Shown: piece by piece, positions 1-6,288 of the stretch
Layout: each line of letters begins with the position of its first letter
Numbering within the stretch: position 1 is the first letter of the stretch
From: Dehalococcoidia bacterium
Lineage (GTDB): Bacteria; Chloroflexota; Dehalococcoidia; JAUSJJ01
Direction of reading: 5' to 3'
DNA: 7,954 bases
Assembly: GCA_030647705.1 (NCBI GenBank)
Contig: JAUSJJ010000275.1
Coordinates: forward strand, 1-7,954
The notes under the pieces: generated by a model
Database searches by the model: none
What the model saw: only the letters and a program-made list of their open reading frames with translations
What the model was told of the DNA's origin: nothing
Translations under genes and position numbers: made by a program

Positions 1-170
1 CGCTGGAGCTTCTCGATGTCCCTCATGGAGTAGAGCCTGATTCTGCCTGCGGAGCGCGAAGGCTGGATCAGCCCCTCTCTTTCGTAGTACCTGAGGGTCT
101 GGGCGTGCAGGCCGATCATCTTGGCAACCACGCTGATAACGTATAGGGGTTCGGACTCTTCGATCTTCAT
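1..170 (-). CDS. hspR: HspR-like MerR-family heat-shock repressor, N-terminal part (gene runs off the window edge)
   Basis: Only the first 56 codons lie in the window; the 3' part is cut off at base 1. The product starts [13 protein letters not shown] and has a MerR-type winged-helix DNA-binding region: a helix with [13 protein letters not shown] (residues 22-34), then a basic stretch ending RLYSMRD (45-51). This matches the HspR signature (HPQTLR.YER.GL followed by RRYS..D), with HA in place of HP and RLYS in place of RRYS. HspR proteins repress chaperone genes by binding HAIR-type inverted repeats and are commonly encoded beside dnaJ or in dnaK operons. The ATG is 11 bases after the dnaJ stop, and its GAGGAG ribosome site overlaps that stop, so it is very likely co-transcribed and coupled with dnaJ. 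HspR function is inferred from the motif and the neighbour; a different MerR regulator is possible because the C-terminal half is unseen. Confidence 0.82.
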   Translation of the reverse strand, partial: MKIEESEPLYVISVVAKMIGLHAQTLRYYEREGLIQPSRSAGRIRLYSMRDIEKLQ

Positions 171-177
171 AGCTTAG

Positions 178-183
178 CTCCTC
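178..183 (-). promoter_or_regulatory. Ribosome binding site of the hspR-like gene, overlapping the dnaJ stop codon
   Basis: On the minus strand the dnaJ stop TGA (184-182) runs into GAGGAG, followed by 7 bases and ATG at 170. The overlap of stop codon and Shine-Dalgarno sequence is typical of translational coupling. Confidence 0.75.
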
Positions 184-1219
184 ATACGGGCTGCCCGGAA
201 CGGCGGCTTTCCTTCAGCTCCTCAAACAGCTTCTGCTCCTTCTCGGTGAGCTCGGTGGGTAATACCACCTGCACCCTGGCGTACAGGTCGCCCTTGCCGG
301 CGCCGCCGAGGTGGGGCATGCCCAGGCCTGCCAGTCGGAACGCCTTGCCATTTTGAGTGCGGTGCGGGATTTTGAGAACGACCTTGCTTTTCACCGTGGG
401 CACCTCAACCTCACCGCCCAGCACCATGTCCGTCAGCGGCACGTCGACGTCGGTGTGAAGGTCGTCACCCTTGCGTTGGAAGCGCGGGTGCGGCCTGACA
501 TGTGTGACCAGATACAGGTCGCCTCTGGAGCCGCCGCCGGAGCCGGGGCCTCCCTCTCCGGCGATCTTCACCCTTGAGCCGGTAGCCACTCCCGGAGGTA
601 TCTTCACCTCCAGACGGCGGGGCCGCATGACTTGCCCCGAGCCCTGGCAGGTGGAGCAGGGCAGATTCTGCACCCGGCCGCTGCTCTTGCAAGTAGGGCA
701 GCTTTCGATGGAATGGGTCTGGAGCAGCCGCGTGGTCCCCTCGTGGGCTTCTTCCAGGGTGACCTCCACGGGCTGCTCGACATCTTCTCCACGGCGCGTC
801 CTGCCGCCGAAGCCGCCCGTCCTGCCCCGTCTGCCGGAGAGGACCTCGAAGATATCGCCGAAGTCGCCCGCGCTTTCGAAACCTGCGCCGGCGGCGCCTG
901 CGCCCGGCTGGGCGTCGAAGTCCCAGGCCGTCCAGGGGCCTTGGCCCTGGCCCTGGCCGCCTCCCGGCGGCGGCGGCTGGCCCATTCTATCGGCGTACTT
1001 CCAGTTGGCGCCGAACTGATCGTACTTCTTGCGGTTAGCCGGGTCGGAGAGCACCTCGTAGGCTTCGTTGATCTCCTTGAAGGTAGCTTCAGCGGCCTTG
1101 TTGCCCGGGTTGAGATCCGGATGGTGCTTTCTGGCCAGCCGGCGATACGCCTGCTTCATGTCCTTGTCGCTGGCGGTGCGTTTAAGACCGAGAATTTCGT
1201 AGTAGTCTCTGGTAGCCAT
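182..1219 (-). CDS. dnaJ: DnaJ-type co-chaperone with a two-repeat (half) zinc finger
   Basis: This 345-residue Hsp40 co-chaperone should stimulate DnaK ATPase activity and deliver unfolded clients in the cytosol. The J domain covers residues 1-70 with HPD at 33-35. A Gly/Pro/Gln-rich linker follows (about 80-145, including a GQGQGQG run). Next comes a very short cysteine region with only two CxxC motifs, C174/C177 and C188/C191, then the two beta-rich C-terminal client-binding domains (about 197-330). Canonical DnaJ has four CxxCxGxG repeats binding two zinc ions, whereas CbpA/DjlA-type proteins have none, so this is an intermediate form able to bind one zinc. The start is supported by GAGGAG five bases upstream of ATG and by the usual [11 protein letters not shown] opening. 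It is followed directly by the hspR-like gene, and no dnaK or grpE lies beside it in the window. Family assignment is secure; whether it is the main DnaJ or a secondary copy is unknown. Confidence 0.95.
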   Translation of the reverse strand: MATRDYYEILGLKRTASDKDMKQAYRRLARKHHPDLNPGNKAAEATFKEINEAYEVLSDPANRKKYDQFGANWKYADRMGQPPPPGGGQGQGQGPWTAWDFDAQPGAGAAGAGFESAGDFGDIFEVLSGRRGRTGGFGGRTRRGEDVEQPVEVTLEEAHEGTTRLLQTHSIESCPTCKSSGRVQNLPCSTCQGSGQVMRPRRLEVKIPPGVATGSRVKIAGEGGPGSGGGSRGDLYLVTHVRPHPRFQRKGDDLHTDVDVPLTDMVLGGEVEVPTVKSKVVLKIPHRTQNGKAFRLAGLGMPHLGGAGKGDLYARVQVVLPTELTEKEQKLFEELKESRRSGQPV

Positions 1220-1239
1220 GATATCTCCTCAATAAATCC

Positions 1240-1269
1240 ATTGTAGACACGGTTTCAGTCCGTTGTCAA
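1240..1269 (-). promoter_or_regulatory. Sigma70-type promoter of dnaJ-hspR
   Basis: Reading the minus strand, a perfect -35 box TTGACA (1269-1264) is separated by 18 bases from TACAAT (1245-1240), which matches five of six bases of the -10 consensus. A start about seven bases further on would give a leader of roughly 13 bases, just enough to include the dnaJ ribosome site at 1230-1225. Confidence 0.7.
1246..1267. promoter_or_regulatory. Imperfect palindrome in the dnaJ promoter spacer, candidate repressor operator
   Basis: GACACGG (1246-1252), seven bases, then CCGTTGTC (1260-1267) form an inverted repeat with one bulged T at 1263. It fills the spacer between the -35 and -10 boxes, an ideal place for a repressor. 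The seven-base centre and the adjoining CTTGACA on the minus strand recall the HspR HAIR element (CTTGAGT-N7-ACTCAAG), but the right half does not match well. Binding by the adjacent HspR-like protein is an inference. Confidence 0.35.
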
Positions 1270-1393
1270 GGGTTTATTCAGATGTTTACATAAGACAAGC
1301 TTCTCTTCCTGCCGACAAGTTTATCATGCATAAGAGGAAGAAAAGATGATTGATGAATGTTAGCGTTGTTGGATGTCTGGGGATAGGGAGAGA

Positions 1394-1407
1394 GGGGCCG
1401 GCGCCCC
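1394..1407. repeat. Short GC hairpin GGGGC-CGGC-GCCCC
   Basis: A perfect five-base-pair stem (GGGGC 1394-1398 with GCCCC 1403-1407) surrounds a CGGC loop. There is no T-run on either side, so it does not look like a standard intrinsic terminator. Confidence 0.45.
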
Positions 1408-1460
1408 TTCTCAGGACACAGGGGCTAGTGGCTCAACGCGCATCCGGCTGAGGCGGGTAT

Positions 1461-1485
1461 TCAGTCAGTCCCGATTCATGACTGA
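1461..1485. repeat. Inverted repeat TCAGTCA / TGACTGA downstream of the TIR gene
   Basis: A perfect seven-base-pair inverted repeat (1461-1467 and 1479-1485) encloses an 11-base loop containing CCCGATTCAT, a ten-base word also found at 6309-6318 in the repeat block. It lies about 65 bases beyond the TIR stop codon on the minus strand. Without a following U-run it is at best a weak terminator or RNA end-protecting structure, and it may be a decayed repeat copy. Confidence 0.45.
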
Positions 1486-1549
1486 GGGTAACTTGGGGGT
1501 AATCCCTTTGCCTAAGGATTGGGGTGCAAGAGCGTCTGTAGTTTGTGCA

Positions 1550-2143
1550 TCAGCGGGTTTCGAAGTTGTGAGAGGTGTAATAGCCGGTGCACTCGGTCGC
1601 TCTTCCCGGCACTTGCCCGCAGCGGGAGCAATAGAACCTGTGATCGACTGGCTTGGCGGCTACATCTGCCACCACCGCCTTTATTGGAACAAGGGCTTTC
1701 TGAGAGGCCGATTCCTGAATCACAGTCTTGATTCCTCTGACGACGTTAAGGTAGGCCTCGTCGCGATTCTTCCATTTAGCAATGGGCTTGCCGTCCTTCG
1801 GGAGAGCTTCCAGTTTCGCGAAAGGAGAAGCCTGCCATTCAGTAGGACGCAGGATGACCGGAATCACGCGAGACAGCTTCTGGGCGTGCCGGTCCATTGC
1901 TTTCTTCATTTCAACATCGTAACAATAGTCTGAATCGATGAAATCCGGACTGATGAGCAGCAGGATTATCTGAGATTCCATGAGGTGGCTGTCTATCTCG
2001 CCTTTCCATTCTTTGCCACCCGTGATCATTCGGAAGTGCCAAGCGGCTATCAAGCGTTGGCGCCTCAAAGGGCTGAGATGTTTCTCAAGCTGAGCCCGAT
2101 ATGTTTCATCTCCTGCAGCGTACGAAAAGAACAGGTTGTCCAT
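1550..2143 (-). CDS. Solo TIR-domain protein with C-terminal Cys/His zinc-knuckle-like tail
   Basis: A 197-residue protein with an N-terminal TIR domain (about 1-145). Box 1 reads LFFSYAAGD (4-12), the middle has GKEWKGEI (43-50) and the hydrophobic strand IILLLISPDF (59-68), followed by SDYCYDVE, in which E78 sits where TIR NADases carry their catalytic glutamate. Many bacterial TIR proteins hydrolyse or rearrange NAD in anti-phage defence, so NAD cleavage is plausible but unproven. After a linker, the tail holds C172-x2-C175, then C185 and H192 in a TECTGYYTSHNF context, which could bind one zinc. There is no signal peptide or membrane segment. A GAGGGG site (2156-2151) seven bases before the ATG supports the start. 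The gene stands alone with no obvious defence partner, and its GC content is clearly lower than that of the flanking metabolic genes (two sampled 60-base lines gave 42% and 53%, against 70% for one line of the carboxyltransferase), suggesting acquisition by transfer. Confidence 0.85.
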   Translation of the reverse strand: MDNLFFSYAAGDETYRAQLEKHLSPLRRQRLIAAWHFRMITGGKEWKGEIDSHLMESQIILLLISPDFIDSDYCYDVEMKKAMDRHAQKLSRVIPVILRPTEWQASPFAKLEALPKDGKPIAKWKNRDEAYLNVVRGIKTVIQESASQKALVPIKAVVADVAAKPVDHRFYCSRCGQVPGRATECTGYYTSHNFETR

Positions 2144-2169
2144 ATTGAAGCCCCTCAGAAGTTTACCAT

Positions 2170-2198
2170 AATGTACATCAATCGCTATTGTTTGGCAA
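2170..2198 (-). promoter_or_regulatory. Candidate sigma70-type promoter of the TIR gene
   Basis: On the minus strand TTGCCA (2198-2193) and TACATT (2175-2170) are 17 bases apart, each matching four of six consensus bases, and lie 27 bases upstream of the TIR start codon. Spacing is ideal and the region is locally AT-rich, but no second line of support exists. Confidence 0.42.
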
Positions 2199-2266
2199 CG
2201 GTCCTGGGTAGGGCGGGCCGGAATGACAGCGTGGCGCTCGCCTCCCCACTTCGCGCCTGTTTTGCC

Positions 2267-2295
2267 TTGCGTTTTGCCAGGTGTTTTGATAAGAT
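2267..2295 (+). promoter_or_regulatory. Candidate sigma70-type promoter of the carboxyltransferase operon
   Basis: TTGCGT (2267-2272) and TAAGAT (2290-2295) are separated by 17 bases. Transcription would start near 2302 and give a leader of about 86 bases before the ATG at 2388. The leader contains GC-rich complementary segments (for example AGCGG 2338-2342 with CCGCT 2356-2360) that could form a hairpin upstream of the ribosome site. Confidence 0.4.
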
Positions 2296-2374
2296 AAGTG
2301 CGCTACGTCACAAGCGCGTGTGCGCATTCGGGCCAAAAGCGGGGATTCTGCTTCTCCGCTGGCCACGGCAGCCC

Positions 2375-2380
2375 AGGAGA
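2375..2380 (+). promoter_or_regulatory. Ribosome binding site that fixes the carboxyltransferase start at 2388
   Basis: AGGAGA stands seven bases before ATG 2388. An in-frame ATG at 2298 would add 30 residues, but those have no resemblance to the family, that codon lies on or before the predicted transcription start, and it has no ribosome site. Confidence 0.75.
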
Positions 2381-2387
2381 TGTTCGC

Positions 2388-3941
2388 ATGAGCACTAACC
2401 AGGCCAAGATCGACGAGCTTCGGCGACGGGAGGCCAGGGAGCGCGCCCTGGGCGGCGCCAAGGCGGTCCAGAAGCAGCATGAGTCAGGAAAGCTGACTGC
2501 CAGGGAAAGGTTGGACCTCCTGTTCGACCCCGGCACCTTCCAGGAACTGGACGTCTTCGCCCATCACCGCGCCACTGCCTTCGGCATGCAGGATACCTTC
2601 GTCCCGGGCGAGGGCGTGGTCACAGGGCACGGCCTGGTAAACGGCCGGCCGGTATGCGCCTACTCCCAGGACTTCACCTCGATGGGAGGCAGCTTGGGGG
2701 AGATGCACGCCAAGAAGATAATCAAGGTAATGGAACTGGCCATGCGCACTGGCAACCCCATCGTCGGCCTGAACGACTCGGGTGGGGCCAGGATCCAGGA
2801 GGGCGTCGATGCCCTCTCCGGCTACGGCAGCATCTTCTTCCGCAATGCCTGCTCGTCGGGAGTGATACCGCAGATTTCAGCCATCATGGGCCCGACCGCC
2901 GGCGGCGCTGTCTATTCCCCGGCCATGACCGACTGGATCTTCATGGTTAAAAAGACCAGCTACATGTTCATCACCGGCCCCAACGTAATCAAGACCGTGA
3001 CCGGCGAGGAGATCGATGCCGAAGCTCTGGGCGGCGCCATGGTGCACAGCACCAAGAGCGGCGTGGCGCACTTCGCCAGCGACAGCGACGCCGCCTGCAT
3101 CGCCGGCATCAAAGACCTGCTGAGCTACCTGCCTTCGAACAACATGGAAGACCCGCCCATCGTCCCCACGTCAGACGACCCGAAGCGCGCCGATCCCGCC
3201 CTGGACAGCATCATCCCCGATGACCCGCGCAAGGCCTACGATATGAGGCAGGTGATCACTGCCATAGTCGACGACGGCAAGATTCTCGAGCCCCACTATT
3301 ACTATGCGCAGAATATCATCGTCTGTTTCGCCCGGATGAACGGCAGGACGGTAGGCATCGTCGCCAACCAGCCGCGCTATCTGGCCGGCTGCCTGGATGT
3401 GAATGCCTCGGACAAGGCCACTCGCTTCATCCGCTTCTGCGACGCGTTCAATATCCCGCTGATCACCATCGCCGACGTGCCCGGCTATCTGCCCGGCAGC
3501 GCCCAGGAGTGGGCGGGCATCATCCGGCACGGGGCCAAGCTCCTCTGGTGCTACTCCGAGGCCACCGTGCCCAAGATAACGGTCATCGCCCGCAAGAACT
3601 ACGGCGGCTCTTATATCGCGATGTGCGGACGAGAGGTGGGCACCGATTATGTGCTGGCCTGGCCTACCGCCGAGATCGCGGTGATGGGCGCGGAAGGTGC
3701 GGTGGGCATCATCCACCGCAAAGAGATCCAGGAGGCCTCGGACCCCAAGGCCAAGCAACAGGAAAAGCTCGAGGAGTACCGCAACCTCTTCTATAACCCT
3801 TATGTCGCTGCGTCCAGGGGCATTGTGGATGCGGTGATCGCTCCCAGCGAGACACGTTCCCGTGTCATAGCCGCTCTGGGCCTTTTGTCCACCAAGCGTG
3901 AGACCAGGCCGGCCAAGAAGCACGGGAACATACCCGTATAG
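2388..3941 (+). CDS. mmdA: Acyl-CoA carboxyltransferase: propionyl-CoA carboxylase beta / methylmalonyl-CoA decarboxylase alpha / transcarboxylase 12S type
   Basis: This 517-residue crotonase-fold enzyme moves a carboxyl group between biotin and an acyl-CoA, most likely propionyl-CoA/methylmalonyl-CoA. The N-terminal half (about 20-260) carries KLTARERLDLLFDPGTF (35-51), the acyl-CoA-side oxyanion motif SGGARIQEG (131-139) and GPTAGGAVYSPAM (168-180). The C-terminal half (about 280-500) has DVPGYLPG (363-370), the biotin-side NYGGSYIAM (404-412) and GAEGAVGI (434-441). It ends KKHGNIPV, the tail usual for this family. Length matches PCC beta, MmdA and the Propionibacterium 12S subunit (about 510-525 residues). 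These cannot be told apart by sequence reading alone. The next genes, an MmdE-like small protein and a 5S-biotin fusion, favour a transcarboxylase or decarboxylase role over a stand-alone PCC, which would also need a biotin carboxylase subunit not seen here. The soluble sequence shows no membrane segment. Confidence 0.93.
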   Translation: MSTNQAKIDELRRREARERALGGAKAVQKQHESGKLTARERLDLLFDPGTFQELDVFAHHRATAFGMQDTFVPGEGVVTGHGLVNGRPVCAYSQDFTSMGGSLGEMHAKKIIKVMELAMRTGNPIVGLNDSGGARIQEGVDALSGYGSIFFRNACSSGVIPQISAIMGPTAGGAVYSPAMTDWIFMVKKTSYMFITGPNVIKTVTGEEIDAEALGGAMVHSTKSGVAHFASDSDAACIAGIKDLLSYLPSNNMEDPPIVPTSDDPKRADPALDSIIPDDPRKAYDMRQVITAIVDDGKILEPHYYYAQNIIVCFARMNGRTVGIVANQPRYLAGCLDVNASDKATRFIRFCDAFNIPLITIADVPGYLPGSAQEWAGIIRHGAKLLWCYSEATVPKITVIARKNYGGSYIAMCGREVGTDYVLAWPTAEIAVMGAEGAVGIIHRKEIQEASDPKAKQQEKLEEYRNLFYNPYVAASRGIVDAVIAPSETRSRVIAALGLLSTKRETRPAKKHGNIPV

Positions 3942-3977
3942 CGTCCTGTCCTCAGAAGTGCCCAGTTGGTCTAGGTG

Positions 3978-4010
3978 CCGCTCATCCTGAGCCTGTCGAA
4001 GGACGAGCGG
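3978..4010. repeat. Palindromic intergenic repeat, copy 1 (core GAGCCTGTCGAA)
   Basis: CCGCTC pairs with GAGCGG, then after an A/C mismatch TCCT pairs with AGGA, around an 11-base loop GAGCCTGTCGA. The twelve-base core GAGCCTGTCGAA (3989-4000) is the exact reverse complement of 4038-4049 in copy 2. It lies between the carboxyltransferase gene and the small accessory gene. There is no U-run after it, so it is not a typical terminator. Confidence 0.8.
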
Positions 4011-4027
4011 AGAAACCGGGCTCTTGA

Positions 4028-4060
4028 CCGTTCATGGTTCGACAGGCTCACCACGAGCGG
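4028..4060. repeat. Palindromic intergenic repeat, copy 2 (core TTCGACAGGCTC)
   Basis: Outer arms CCGTTC and GAGCGG pair (with one G-U wobble in RNA), then TGGT pairs with ACCA around the loop TCGACAGGCTC. As the reverse complement it is identical to copy 1 at 26 of 33 positions by hand count. Four of the seven differences are a CC/GG to GG/CC swap that keeps the stem paired. Seventeen bases separate the two copies. Confidence 0.8.
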
Positions 4061-4114
4061 TCAGCAACGCCCTTTTGGCGCCGGGAAACACAATACGGAT
4101 AGTTCGGGGGCCAG

Positions 4115-4318
4115 ATGAAGGACTCTAAGGGCATCACGGCAGCCATTTCCGCCGCAGTAGCTGCGTATCTGGAAGAAGAGCAGGCGGCTCAGGGGGCGGC
4201 AGCGCCTGCACAAGCTGTCCCAGCTCTCAATTTGTGGGGCAGCTTCGGGCGGCAGGAGATCATGCGCATGCGGATGTTATGGCAACTGCGCATTGTGCCG
4301 TTGGGCAGAGGCAAGTAG
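4115..4318 (+). CDS. Small MmdE-like accessory protein of a biotin-dependent carboxyltransferase
   Basis: A 67-residue acidic-then-basic protein. Residues 6-22 (GITAAISAAVAAYLEEE) look helical, residues 26-38 are Ala/Pro/Gln-rich, and the C-terminal part has NLWGSFGRQEIMRMRMLW (39-56). A W-x3-GR-xE-M-x2-R-x2-W pattern is familiar from small proteins encoded beside MmdA-type carboxyltransferases; Veillonella MmdE and the C-terminus of MmdD are known stabilising subunits of methylmalonyl-CoA decarboxylase. It has no membrane helix, unlike OadG/MmdD. A role in holding the carboxyltransferase and the biotin-bearing subunit together is an inference. The ATG at 4115 is preceded by a G-run (4106-4110); the stop is 15 bases before the next gene's ATG, so the two are in one operon. 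Its position between 12S-like and 5S-like genes and the recognisable C-terminal pattern argue that it is real despite its size. Confidence 0.75.
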   Translation: MKDSKGITAAISAAVAAYLEEEQAAQGAAAPAQAVPALNLWGSFGRQEIMRMRMLWQLRIVPLGRGK

Positions 4319-4333
4319 GGAAAGGAGTCGACA

Positions 4334-6277
4334 ATGGGTAGCCAGAAGGAAGAGCCCAGGAAGAATCCTCTCCGCATCGTTGACACTACCTTCCGCGACG
4401 GGCACCAATCGGCGCTGGCCACGCGGATGCGTACCGAAGACATGGAGCCCATCGCCGCGGAGATGGACAAGGCAGGTTTCTATGCTTTGGAGGTGTGGGG
4501 TGGGGCCACCTTCGACGTCACTCATCGTTTTCTCAACGAAGACCCCTGGGACAGGCCGCGAGTCCTCAAGAAACTGATGCCCCAGACCCCCTTCCAGATG
4601 CTGCTCCGGGGGCAGAACCTGGTCGGCTACCGCAACTACCCCGACGACGTAGTGAGGGCCTTCGTCCATCACGCAGCGGAGGTGGGTATCGATATCTTCC
4701 GCATCTTCGACGCCGTGAACGACGAGCGCAACTTCATCGCGCCGCTGAAGGCAGTGAAAGAGTGCGGCAAACATGCCCAGCTTACCATATGCTATTCGCT
4801 GACTGAGCCGCGCATGGGCGGCCCGGTATACAACCTGGACTTCTACATCAACAAAGCCAAGATAATGCAGGACATGGGTGCGGATAGCCTCTGCATCAAG
4901 GACATGGCCGGGCTGGTTTCGCCCTACGACGCATTCGACCTGATCAAGGCGCTCAAAAAGGTGATCAAGATCCCCATAGACCTGCACACGCACTACACCT
5001 CCGGCATGGGCTCCATGACCTATCTGAAGGCGGCTGAGGCAGGCGTGGACATCGTCGACACCGCGCTGGCCCCCTTCGCCCTGCGCAGTTCGCAGCCCGC
5101 GATCGAGCCGTTGCTGGTGGCGTTGCAGGGCACCGACCGCGACACCGGGCTCAACCTGGACCAGTTACTCAAGGCCGGTCAGTTTATCGAGTCCATCGCT
5201 CCCAAGTACCGCGATTTCCTGGGCACGACCGGCATGTCCGTGATAGATACGAACGTGCTGAAGCACCAGATACCGGGCGGCATGTTGTCCAACCTGGTGG
5301 CGCAACTCAAGGAAGCGGGCGCCCTGGACAGGCTGCAGGAAGTGTATAAGGAGCTGCCCCGTGTACGGAAGGAACTTGGCTATCCCCCGCTGGTGACTCC
5401 TACCAGCCAGATCGTGGGCATTCAAGCAGTGCAAAACGTCCTGTTCGGGCGCTACAAGATGGTGTCCTCGCAGGTGAAGGATTACGTTTACGGCCTGTAT
5501 GGCAAGCCGCCGGCGCCGATAGACCCCGAGGTGCAGAAGATTGTGCTCAAGGGCTATGAACGCGGCGAGCAGCCCATTACCGGTCGCGCCGCCGATATTC
5601 TCGAGCCGGAGATGGAGAAGGCAAAGGAGGCCACCAAGGGCCTGGCCCGGAACGAAGGGGATGTGCTCATCTACGCCATATATCCCACCACCGGCCTGCG
5701 CTTCCTGAAGTGGAAGTACGGCCTGGAGGCCCCGCCTGCGGAGGTCAAAGCCAAGACCGCGGCGGATATCAAGCGCGAGGATGAGCTTATGGCCAAGGCA
5801 AGGGCGGGCAAGCTGGTGGAGAAGGCCCCGGAAAAACCCAAGCCCGAAAAGAGCGCTTCCGCCCGAGCCTTCAATGTCTTCGTGGACGGCGAGTACTACA
5901 AGGTGGAGGTTGATCCGGGCGAAGGCGCTCCTCGGATCGCGGTGACCCAGCCCAAAGCGCAGGTTGCTGCGGCAGCGCCCGTTGCCAAAGCGGCGCCGGC
6001 GCCGGCGCCGGCCCCTGCGGCTGCTACCAAGGCTGCGCCGGCCGCCGTCTCGGCCGACGACGAAGGCGCGGTCACGGCGCCGATGCCGGGCCTCGTTATC
6101 AAGTATGAGGTCAAGGAGGGCGACCGGGTCAAAGCCGGGGACATCGTGCTCATACTCGAAGCTATGAAGATGCAGAACTCCATCCCCGCCCCCATCGATG
6201 GGGTGGTCAAGTCCATCACCAAGCAGGCGGGCGCCACGGTGAGCCGGGGAGAAGTCCTGGCGGTGATCGTACCTTAG
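4334..6277 (+). CDS. oadA: 5S-type pyruvate/oxaloacetate carboxyltransferase fused to a biotin carrier domain (pyruvate carboxylase subunit B / oxaloacetate decarboxylase alpha family)
   Basis: A 647-residue biotin enzyme that transfers CO2 between carboxybiotin and pyruvate/oxaloacetate. The TIM-barrel domain (about 12-290) shows [10 protein letters not shown] (17-26; metal ligand D22), EVWGGATFD (53-61), CIKDMAGL (187-194) with K189 as the expected carbamylated lysine, and DLHTHYTSG (216-224) with metal ligands H218 and H220. The PYC/OADA helical domain follows (about 295-500). A segment [14 protein letters not shown] (513-526) and an Ala/Pro linker (about 540-573) lead to the biotinyl domain with EAMKM (609-613). 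Biotin would sit on K612, exactly 35 residues from the C-terminus as usual. AAAGGAG seven bases before ATG supports the start. There is no ATP-grasp biotin carboxylase domain, so ATP-dependent pyruvate carboxylation would need a separate subunit. With the 12S-like neighbour it resembles transcarboxylase 5S plus 1.3S in one chain. Confidence 0.93.
   Translation: MGSQKEEPRKNPLRIVDTTFRDGHQSALATRMRTEDMEPIAAEMDKAGFYALEVWGGATFDVTHRFLNEDPWDRPRVLKKLMPQTPFQMLLRGQNLVGYRNYPDDVVRAFVHHAAEVGIDIFRIFDAVNDERNFIAPLKAVKECGKHAQLTICYSLTEPRMGGPVYNLDFYINKAKIMQDMGADSLCIKDMAGLVSPYDAFDLIKALKKVIKIPIDLHTHYTSGMGSMTYLKAAEAGVDIVDTALAPFALRSSQPAIEPLLVALQGTDRDTGLNLDQLLKAGQFIESIAPKYRDFLGTTGMSVIDTNVLKHQIPGGMLSNLVAQLKEAGALDRLQEVYKELPRVRKELGYPPLVTPTSQIVGIQAVQNVLFGRYKMVSSQVKDYVYGLYGKPPAPIDPEVQKIVLKGYERGEQPITGRAADILEPEMEKAKEATKGLARNEGDVLIYAIYPTTGLRFLKWKYGLEAPPAEVKAKTAADIKREDELMAKARAGKLVEKAPEKPKPEKSASARAFNVFVDGEYYKVEVDPGEGAPRIAVTQPKAQVAAAAPVAKAAPAPAPAPAAATKAAPAAVSADDEGAVTAPMPGLVIKYEVKEGDRVKAGDIVLILEAMKMQNSIPAPIDGVVKSITKQAGATVSRGEVLAVIVP
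5992..6009 (+). repeat. Tandem GGCGCC x3 in the Ala/Pro linker of the 5S-biotin gene
   Basis: Three perfect head-to-tail copies of GGCGCC are followed by the near copy GGCCCC. They encode part of the Ala-Pro run before the biotin domain. Such in-frame hexamers can change copy number by slippage and vary linker length without breaking the frame. Confidence 0.7.
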
Positions 6278-6288
6278 AACAGGGCCGG

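Larger units (their letters stand above)
1270..1549. other. Non-coding region between dnaJ promoter and the 3' end of the TIR gene
   Basis: I see no convincing gene in this stretch. The half next to dnaJ (1270-1370) is AT-richer and holds two direct copies of GACAAG (1294-1299 and 1314-1319), with a related GTCAAG at 1265-1270. These could be regulator half-sites, but the match to any known operator is weak. The other half (1380-1549) is GC-rich and carries two small inverted repeats listed separately. The open frame on the plus strand here continues through the TIR gene and looks like an antisense shadow. Confidence 0.5.

Noticed and set aside
471..1246. Long plus-strand open frames (182 and 204 codons) opposite dnaJ
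   Set aside because: They lie wholly antisense to a strongly supported dnaJ, have low-complexity Pro/Arg/Ala-rich translations and no ribosome site; they are GC-driven shadows.
1373..1933. Plus-strand 186-codon frame antisense to the TIR gene
   Set aside because: The minus-strand frame has clear TIR motifs and a ribosome site; the plus frame has neither recognisable motifs nor an initiation signal.
2298..2387. Upstream in-frame ATG extending the carboxyltransferase by 30 residues
   Set aside because: The extra residues are unlike the family, the codon overlaps the predicted transcription start, and AGGAGA sits correctly before ATG 2388.
3171..3923. Minus-strand 250-codon frame opposite the carboxyltransferase
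   Set aside because: The sense strand encodes a full family match throughout; the antisense frame shows His/Asp/Gly-rich composition typical of mirrored GC-rich codons.
4277..4993. Minus-strand 238-codon frame opposite the 5S-biotin gene
   Set aside because: It is antisense to catalytic motifs of a clear enzyme and has no recognisable domain.
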